Shown: positions 57,003 to 64,000 of the stretch, one piece after another
Layout: the number at the start of each line of letters is the position of its first letter
Position numbering within the stretch: the stretch's first letter is position 1
Origin: Gammaproteobacteria bacterium UBA2675
Lineage (GTDB): Bacteria; Pseudomonadota; Gammaproteobacteria; Pseudomonadales; Pseudohongiellaceae
Reading direction: 5' to 3'
Assembly: GCA_002354805.1 (NCBI GenBank)
Contig: DEMH01000014.1
Location: forward strand, 124,001-188,000
Length of the DNA stretch: 64,000 nt
Notes under the pieces: model-generated
What the model saw: the letters and a program-made list of their open reading frames with translations, nothing else
The model's database searches: none
Told to the model about the DNA's origin: nothing
Position numbers and translations under genes: made by a program

Positions 57003-58361
57003 CTATGACTGATCAGACGAATGTCGGCCCGGAATTCGCCAGGCTGCCGATAGCGCATGTGCCTGCAGGCGTTCGTTGATGGCCAGCGTTTCTGCCACCG
57101 GCGCCAGCGCTGCCGCACCGTGCGGAGAGCATTTCAGAATGGAGCTGCGTTTCTGAAAATCGTAAACACCCAGCGGTGAAAAGAATCGTGCGGTACCCGA
57201 GGTCGGCAGAACGTGACAGGGTCCGGCACAATAATCTCCTAACGCTTCCGGCGTGTGGCGCCCCATGAAAATGGCGCCAGCATGCCGCACACCCGGCAGC
57301 CACTGGTCCGGGTCCTCGACCGACAACTCCAGGTGCTCAGGTGCAATCTCGTTGCAGATTGCCAGCGCCGTTTCTTTGTCTGGTGCGTAGATCAATGCGC
57401 CTCGATTGCTCATGGAGGTTGCAATGATGTCACGCCGCTCCATCTTCGGCAGCAGCCGTGCAATACTGGCACTGACTGCATCGAGAAAATCTTTGTCCGT
57501 ACTGATCAGGATGGACTGTGCCTGTTCATCGTGCTCGGCCTGAGAAAACAGGTCCATCGCGATCCAGTCGGGGTCGGTCTGACCATCACAGACCACCGTC
57601 AACTCCGATGGTCCGGCTATCATGTCGATACCCACCTCACCGAAGACCTGTTTTTTGGCAGCCGTCACAAAAACATTACCCGGCCCGGTGATCTTGTCGA
57701 CTCTCGGTATGGTCTGCGTACCAAACGCCAGCGCTGCAATTGCCTGCGCACCGCCGATAGTAAACAGGCGATCAACACCGGCCACCGCCGCTGCCGCAAA
57801 AATCAGACGACCATCACCTCCCGCATCTGCACCATAGGCAGTAGGAACAACAGCAATCACCTCGTGCACACCCGCGACTTTGGCAGGGATGGCGTTCATC
57901 AGCACCGACGAGGGGTAATTCGCCTTGCCACCCGGCACATACAAACCCGCTCTATCCAGGGCGACGACGTGCTGACCGTATACCGAACCGTCCTCTTCTT
58001 CATATTGCCAGGATGGTTGCCGCTGCCGCTCGTGATAACGGCGGATGCGCTCTGCAGCCACCTGAAGTGCCTCTGCCTGTTCGGTGTCCAGTGCATCCAG
58101 TGCTGCCTGCATTTGTTCCCGGCTTACTTCCAGCTCTTTGACACTGTCGACAGCGCGCTGATCGAAACGACGGGTGTACTCAAGCACAGCCTCGTCACCA
58201 CGTGTCCTGACCTGCAAAAGAATTTCAGCCACCGTATTACTGACTGTTCGGTCTTCGATCATGCGCCTATCAAGAAGTGCTGTCAGGATCTCGTGAAAAT
58301 CAGCCTGACCCGCTTCCAGTCGGCGAACACTCAGCGATGTTGATTCAGTTGCATCACTCAT
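57003..58361 (-). CDS. hisD: Histidinol dehydrogenase
   Basis: Zinc enzyme for the last two oxidations of histidine synthesis, histidinol to histidine with two NAD. The 452-residue protein contains [55 protein letters not shown] and [14 protein letters not shown]. The zinc-site C-terminal region APEHLEL...[32 protein letters not shown] is also intact. It overlaps hisG by 4 bases. The next gene in Pseudomonas, hisC, is not here. Confidence 0.97.
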   Translation of the reverse strand: MSDATESTSLSVRRLEAGQADFHEILTALLDRRMIEDRTVSNTVAEILLQVRTRGDEAVLEYTRRFDQRAVDSVKELEVSREQMQAALDALDTEQAEALQVAAERIRRYHERQRQPSWQYEEEDGSVYGQHVVALDRAGLYVPGGKANYPSSVLMNAIPAKVAGVHEVIAVVPTAYGADAGGDGRLIFAAAAVAGVDRLFTIGGAQAIAALAFGTQTIPRVDKITGPGNVFVTAAKKQVFGEVGIDMIAGPSELTVVCDGQTDPDWIAMDLFSQAEHDEQAQSILISTDKDFLDAVSASIARLLPKMERRDIIATSMSNRGALIYAPDKETALAICNEIAPEHLELSVEDPDQWLPGVRHAGAIFMGRHTPEALGDYCAGPCHVLPTSGTARFFSPLGVYDFQKRSSILKCSPHGAAALAPVAETLAINERLQAHALSAAWRIPGRHSSDQS

Positions 58362-59017
58362 GATTTTTCCCCTGCTTCCACCGCCGCGCGTAGCCGTTCC
58401 AGCAGATCAGAGACAGCTGCGTGCTTCATTTTCATGGCAGCCTTGTTCACTATCACCCGCGAGCTGATATTGGCGATCAGCTCCAGCGGCTCCAGGCCAT
58501 TGGCTTTTAGCGTATTGCCACTATCCACAATATCAACGATCCAGTCTGCCAGGCCCATCGACGGAGCCAGCTCCAGAGCACCATTGAGTTTGATGATATC
58601 CGTCTGCAGCCCCTGGCCAGCAAAATAGCGGCGCGCAATGTTCACAAACTTGCTGGCTACACGCACTCGATCAGTCGGCGCCGACGCGCCAACCGGCGCT
58701 GCTGTCATGAGTCGACAACGCGAGATTTTCAGATCCAGCGGCTCGTAGAAGGCGCCTTCACCATGCTCCATCAGCAGGTCCTTGCCAACAACACCCAGGT
58801 CTGCACTGCCAAACTCCACATAGGTTGGAACATCAGAACCGCGCACGATCATGATATGTAAATCAGGACGATTGGTCTCGAACAGCAGCTTGCGACTGGT
58901 GGTGTGATCCTCCAGCATCTCTATTCCTGCAGCCGCCAGCAAGGGCAGGGTTTCCTGCAGTATTCGTCCTTTGGTCAAGGCCATGACCAGCGACTGGCCC
59001 TTGTTGTCTTTCATCAT
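58358..59017 (-). CDS. hisG: ATP phosphoribosyltransferase, short (HisZ-dependent) form
   Basis: First step of histidine synthesis: PRPP plus ATP gives phosphoribosyl-ATP. From ATG 59017 (AAGGA five bases upstream) the protein has 219 residues, the short catalytic form lacking the C-terminal ACT-like regulatory domain. It therefore probably needs a HisZ partner encoded elsewhere. [32 protein letters not shown] and the PRPP loop [22 protein letters not shown] are present. It lies 7 bases downstream of murA. Confidence 0.96.
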   Translation of the reverse strand: MMKDNKGQSLVMALTKGRILQETLPLLAAAGIEMLEDHTTSRKLLFETNRPDLHIMIVRGSDVPTYVEFGSADLGVVGKDLLMEHGEGAFYEPLDLKISRCRLMTAAPVGASAPTDRVRVASKFVNIARRYFAGQGLQTDIIKLNGALELAPSMGLADWIVDIVDSGNTLKANGLEPLELIANISSRVIVNKAAMKMKHAAVSDLLERLRAAVEAGEKS

Positions 59018-59024
59018 GCGTTCC

Positions 59025-60558
<1,534 letters not shown>

Positions 60559-60594
60559 TCGAAAACCTCTAACGGCGTAACCGGGATCGGGACC

Positions 60595-61212
60595 TTACTG
60601 CCACGCCTCAATAACTGCGTCGATATCATTATTGTTGCGCGCCATCAGCGCAGCAAACTGGGTGTGGTACTGCCTGCGCAGGTTGATCCCGCCGACAAAC
60701 AGGTTGCGCAGTTTCCACTCACCCTGGTCATCTTTGAACAGTGCGTACTGCAGCTCTATCCGGGCTCCTTCGGAGTTGATCTGCATGCGCACATTGGTTG
60801 GTGCATTGGGATCTTCCGGTGGATTCTGCGGAGGCAGATAAGTGAGTTCCTGACCACCATATTCAACCAGGGCAGAACCGTAGAAACGCGTCAGGGTACT
60901 GCGCAGCTTCTCTCCGAAGGCAGTGAGCTGCGCGTCGGTTGCGTTTTCCGAGAACCGCGCCATCACGCCGCGGGCAACTTCACGAAAGTCCACAAACTTG
61001 CCGACTTCCTCTTCAATCCCCGCATAGTAGCGAGTCGGGTCGGATTCAAAATAGGGCCTTAGCTCTTCAACCCGCTGCAAAAGCTGGTTCACCGACTGCT
61101 CAGCAGCTTCAACCGCAGTTGGCTGATCGTCCTGGGCCAGTGCTGGCGACAGCGCTACCAGTGATACCGCAGTCAGCAGTGACATTAAATAATGACGCAT
61201 GTTCGATTTCAT
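60595..61212 (-). CDS. mlaC: Periplasmic phospholipid-binding protein MlaC
   Basis: MlaC (Ttg2D/Tol_Tol_Ttg2 family) shuttles phospholipid between the MlaA-porin complex and the MlaFEDB transporter. From ATG 61212 (AAGGAG eight bases upstream) the protein has 205 residues. A signal peptide ends at SPALA|Q (residue 26). Conserved segments are FVDFREVARGVMARF, LRSTLTRFYGSAL and the C-terminal NLFVGGINLRRQYHTQFAALMARNNNDIDAVIEAW. The adjacent mlaB, mlaD, mlaE and mlaF expected from E. coli and Pseudomonas are absent. Confidence 0.94.
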   Translation of the reverse strand: MKSNMRHYLMSLLTAVSLVALSPALAQDDQPTAVEAAEQSVNQLLQRVEELRPYFESDPTRYYAGIEEEVGKFVDFREVARGVMARFSENATDAQLTAFGEKLRSTLTRFYGSALVEYGGQELTYLPPQNPPEDPNAPTNVRMQINSEGARIELQYALFKDDQGEWKLRNLFVGGINLRRQYHTQFAALMARNNNDIDAVIEAWQ

Positions 61213-61443
61213 CTCTGTTCTCCTTCCTGGCCCGTGCGGGCTGACGAGACGCGTGGCAACGGTCGTTTTCCACAGTGTTGCAGTGTACCTCAAATGAGAA
61301 AGACTATAAATTACTACTTGCAATGCAGGGTGTTACTCCGTCTAATGGGCGGCCCAGACAAAGCCTGCGTTCATCGTTTTTTGGTGTCATCAGCAGCTGG
61401 ACAGTATGCATTTAACTGGAATTTCTATCCTGCAAACTCAACT

Positions 61444-62400
61444 ATGCTCGTAAACATTCTGATAATCTGCCTGGGATTTGCCGGCCTGATATGGGGCGCT
61501 GACAAATTCGTCTTCGGCGCTTCAGCATTCGCACGCAATGTGGGCATACCACCACTGGTCATCGGCCTGACAATCGTCGCTTTCGGCACCTCCGCACCAG
61601 AAATCTTTTCTTCGGCTGCATCTGCGCTGGCAGGTGAGCCGGAACTGGCGATAGGCAACGCTATCGGCTCCAACATATTCAATCTGGGCATCGCGCTCGG
61701 AGTCGCACTTGTCATCAAGCCAATCACCCCACCAAAATCATTGGCCCGCAAAGAGCTGCCAGCACTGATTCTGGTCAGTGTTATCTGCGGCATACTGATG
61801 TTCAATGGCTATATCGGGCCTATTGATGCGCTTCTGCTGATTGCCGTGATGACGTTTTTCGTCTGGAAGTTATTCCGCAGCCATCGCTCAGGCGAGGTCG
61901 AAGCGATTGAAGAGGAAGAGATTCCAGACAATGTCAGCACCGGCAAAGCACTGGGATTCCTGCTGCTGGGACTGGCACTGCTGATTATCAGTGCCGAATA
62001 CCTGGTCGACGCATCAATAGAAATCGCCGCCATTCTCGGTGTCACCTCCGGCATTATCGGCCTGACCCTGGTCGCCCTGGGCACCAGCCTTCCCGAGCTG
62101 GCCGCCACCGTCACCTGCGCACTGCGTGGGCACCACGAACTGGCTGTTGGCAATATCATTGGCTCCAACATTCTTAACATCCTGGTCGTGCTGCCATTCC
62201 CCGGACTGCTGGCCGCTGGTCACTTCGACAGCTCCCTGCTGACACGTGATTATGTTGCCATGATGGTTCTGACTGCCCTGCTGGTTGCACTGTGTTATCC
62301 GGCAATACGGGCCCGGCGCCAGCTGGGTCGCCTCAGCGGGCTGGCATTCATAATGCTTTACCTGGCATGGTTCGGCATAATGTATTATCAGATTCACTAG
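61444..62400 (+). CDS. yrbG: Calcium/sodium antiporter, CaCA family (YrbG-like)
   Basis: A 318-residue inner-membrane cation exchanger with about ten membrane segments in two inverted repeats. Each holds an alpha motif: VAFGTSAPEIFSS...AIGNAIGSNIFNLGIA in the first half and VALGTSLPELAATVTCALRGHHELAVGNIIGSNILNILVV in the second. ATG 61444 is chosen from similarity, although the frame is open further upstream and the ribosome site is weak. It is followed by kdsD, as in E. coli. Confidence 0.94.
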   Translation: MLVNILIICLGFAGLIWGADKFVFGASAFARNVGIPPLVIGLTIVAFGTSAPEIFSSAASALAGEPELAIGNAIGSNIFNLGIALGVALVIKPITPPKSLARKELPALILVSVICGILMFNGYIGPIDALLLIAVMTFFVWKLFRSHRSGEVEAIEEEEIPDNVSTGKALGFLLLGLALLIISAEYLVDASIEIAAILGVTSGIIGLTLVALGTSLPELAATVTCALRGHHELAVGNIIGSNILNILVVLPFPGLLAAGHFDSSLLTRDYVAMMVLTALLVALCYPAIRARRQLGRLSGLAFIMLYLAWFGIMYYQIH

Positions 62401-62415
62401 ACTGGCGAGACTTCC

Positions 62416-63390
62416 ATGGCCGACCCCCAATCACTGATCGACAGTGCCTTGCGCACTATTCGCATTGAACATGACGCGATCGCGGCACTGCTGCCGCGCA
62501 TCGGCGAGGCATTCGCCCGCGCCTGCCAGATCATGCTTGACTGTGAGGGCCGCATTGTTGTCACCGGCATGGGCAAGTCCGGCCACATCGCTCGCAAGAT
62601 TGCCGCCACCCTCTCCAGCACAGGGACACCAGCCATGTTTGTGCATCCCGCGGAGGCCAGCCACGGCGATCTCGGCATGATTACCGGCAAGGATGTGTTG
62701 CTGGCACTGTCGAATTCAGGCACCACCGAGGAGCTGGTCAACATCCTGCCTCTGATCAAACGCAAGGGTGTTCCCTTTATCAGCATGACCGGCAACCCGA
62801 ATTCCAATATGGCCACGACTGCCACCGTTCACATCGATGCCAGCGTCGCAAAAGAAGCGTGCCCACTGGGTCAGGCGCCCACAGCCAGCACCACCGTCGC
62901 TCTGGTTCTTGGCGACGCACTGGCGATGGCACTGCTGGAGGCCAAAGGGTTTACCGAAGAAGATTTTGCATTTTCACACCCGGGCGGTCGTCTGGGTCGA
63001 CGCCTGTTGCTCAAGGTCAGGGATATCATGCACAGTGGTGACAGTATTCCCAGGGTCAAGGCTGGCACCCTGCTGAAGGACGCGCTGTTTGAAATAAGCA
63101 GCAAAGGGCTGGGTATGACCACGGTGGTTGACGACAGTGGCAGGCTACAGGGGGTTTTTACCGATGGCGACCTGCGACGGACCCTGGATGCCGGCAAGGA
63201 CATTACCCGCACCCTCATCACCGATGTCATGTCCGTGAACGGTAAAACCGTGTCCGTGGATGCCATGGCTACTGAAGCTGCCAGACTGATGGAAGAGAAC
63301 CGAATCTATACACTGGTGGTGCTGGATGACAATCAACAGTTGAGTGGCATCATTCGCATGCACGACCTGCTGCAGGCCAACGTGGTCTAG
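62416..63390 (+). CDS. kdsD: Arabinose-5-phosphate isomerase
   Basis: Converts ribulose 5-phosphate to arabinose 5-phosphate, the first step toward Kdo of lipopolysaccharide. The 324-residue protein has an SIS domain (about 35-180; GMGKSGHIARKIAATLSSTGTPAMFVHPAEASHGDLG) and two CBS domains (about 205-320). It is in the operon yrbG-kdsD-kdsC-lptC with short spacings. Confidence 0.97.
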   Translation: MADPQSLIDSALRTIRIEHDAIAALLPRIGEAFARACQIMLDCEGRIVVTGMGKSGHIARKIAATLSSTGTPAMFVHPAEASHGDLGMITGKDVLLALSNSGTTEELVNILPLIKRKGVPFISMTGNPNSNMATTATVHIDASVAKEACPLGQAPTASTTVALVLGDALAMALLEAKGFTEEDFAFSHPGGRLGRRLLLKVRDIMHSGDSIPRVKAGTLLKDALFEISSKGLGMTTVVDDSGRLQGVFTDGDLRRTLDAGKDITRTLITDVMSVNGKTVSVDAMATEAARLMEENRIYTLVVLDDNQQLSGIIRMHDLLQANVV

Positions 63391-63398
63391 GAGTACCG

Positions 63399-63953
63399 AT
63401 GAAATTTCTGACCGACTCTGCCGATGCCACTCGCCGCGCAGCCAGCATATCGCTGCTGTTGCTTGATGTGGACGGCATCCTGACAAATGGCCAGCTCTAC
63501 TTTGGCGATCAGGGCGAAATTTTTAAAGCATTCAATACGCTGGACGGCCATGGCATCAAGCTGTTGCAGGCCAATGGTATTCGTGTCGGCATCGTATCCG
63601 GCCGCCACTCGCAGGCCCTTTCGGCACGCGCCAGCGCTTTGGGCATTACCCTGATCAAAAGCGGACGCGAAGACAAGCTGACTGCCACCCGCGAGCTCTT
63701 GTCAGAGCACCCCTGTGACTTTGAACACATTGCCTTCATGGGTGACGACCTGCCCGACCTGTCGGTCATGATGCGCTGCGGGCTGGCAATTACTGTCCCC
63801 AATGCACATCCCAGCATTATTGAACGCGCGCACCTTTGCACAGACGGTGGTGGCGGCACCGGTGCAGTTCGCGAGGTGGCGGATTTCCTGCTACAGGCGG
63901 CAGGCAAGTATGACGCCATCATCGCTGCCTGCGAGAGCGGACAGGATTCCTGA
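63399..63953 (+). CDS. kdsC: 3-deoxy-D-manno-octulosonate 8-phosphate phosphatase
   Basis: HAD-superfamily phosphatase that releases Kdo from Kdo 8-phosphate. The 184-residue C0-type (cap-less) enzyme has the nucleophile motif LLDVDGILTNG, motif II in VGIVSGRHS, and the C-terminal FMGDDLPDLSVMMRCGLAITVPNAH metal-binding motif. It overlaps the start of lptC (TGATG). Confidence 0.97.
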   Translation: MKFLTDSADATRRAASISLLLLDVDGILTNGQLYFGDQGEIFKAFNTLDGHGIKLLQANGIRVGIVSGRHSQALSARASALGITLIKSGREDKLTATRELLSEHPCDFEHIAFMGDDLPDLSVMMRCGLAITVPNAHPSIIERAHLCTDGGGGTGAVREVADFLLQAAGKYDAIIAACESGQDS

Positions 63954-64000
63954 TGCGTGCGCTGCGATACCTGATAAATCGACTGATTTCATTGCGCCTG
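63953..64000 (+). CDS. lptC: Start of lptC (LPS export protein), cut by the window end
   Basis: Sixteen codons are visible from an ATG that overlaps the kdsC stop: MRALRYLINRLISLRL, a basic, hydrophobic N-terminus. Position directly after kdsC is where lptC, the bitopic bridge-anchor protein of LPS transport, lies in E. coli and Pseudomonas. Identity rests mainly on that context. Confidence 0.6.
   Translation, partial: MRALRYLINRLISLRL

Noticed and set aside
57255..58343. A 362-codon plus-strand open frame
   Set aside because: It is antisense to hisD, which has all its catalytic motifs. The composition is shadow-like.

Overview
The window is a gene-dense, moderately GC-rich chromosomal segment from a gammaproteobacterium. 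It has the complete division and cell-wall (dcw) cluster, the type IV pilus locus pilA/pilBCD, and the blocks rsmI-lpoA-yraN-diaA-dolP, sspBA-petBCA-rpsI-rplM-zapE-zapG and cysD-cysNC ... degS ... hisDG-murA-ibaG ... kdsDC. From established knowledge, this order resembles Pseudomonas and related lineages more than E. coli. No prophage, insertion sequence, CRISPR array or tRNA was seen. It looks like conserved core genome rather than an island. Species cannot be assigned from sequence alone.

Layout, left to right. 1-7.0 kb: a REP-like palindrome and terminator, then aceF, aceE, ampE and ampD (minus), with nadC divergent. 7.2-14.1 kb: a small cytochrome c, the pilin gene, and pilB-pilC-pilD-coaE-yacG-Nudix (plus). 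14.1-37.3 kb: a long minus-strand run, argJ, secA, M23 peptidase, lpxC, ftsZ, ftsA, ftsQ, ddlB, murC, murG, ftsW, murD, mraY, murF, murE, ftsI, ftsL, rsmH, mraZ. Transcription starts at the mraZ end, and many dcw genes overlap by 1-8 bases. 37.6-38.0 kb: rnpB, the RNase P RNA. 38.2-40.5 kb: ydbH-ynbE-ydbL. 40.5-45.1 kb: rsmI (minus) and lpoA-yraN-diaA-dolP (plus). 45.1-51.3 kb: a minus-strand block of stringent starvation proteins, a fused cytochrome b/c1 gene with the Rieske protein, ribosomal proteins S9/L13, and zapE. 51.5-54.9 kb: zapG and sulfate activation genes (plus). 54.9-61.2 kb: a Nif3-like gene, degS (plus), and hisD-hisG-murA-ibaG-mlaC (minus). 61.4-64.0 kb: yrbG-kdsD-kdsC and the first codons of lptC (plus).

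Most genes serve the envelope: peptidoglycan precursors (murA, murC-G, mraY, ddlB), septation (ftsZAQWIL, zapE, zapG), peptidoglycan recycling (ampD), lipid A and Kdo (lpxC, kdsD, kdsC, lptC), lipid traffic to the outer membrane (YdbH system, MlaC), LpoA, DolP, SecA and the DegS stress sensor.

The most notable observations are: a single reading frame joining cytochrome b and c1; a Rieske protein with an altered first cluster motif; mlaC without mlaB/D/E/F, in the same window as a YdbH-YnbE-YdbL operon; a five-repeat MraZ operator overlapping a sigma70 promoter; concentric palindromes carrying overlapping divergent promoters between pilA and pilB; and a foldable leader directly abutting the cysD start codon.
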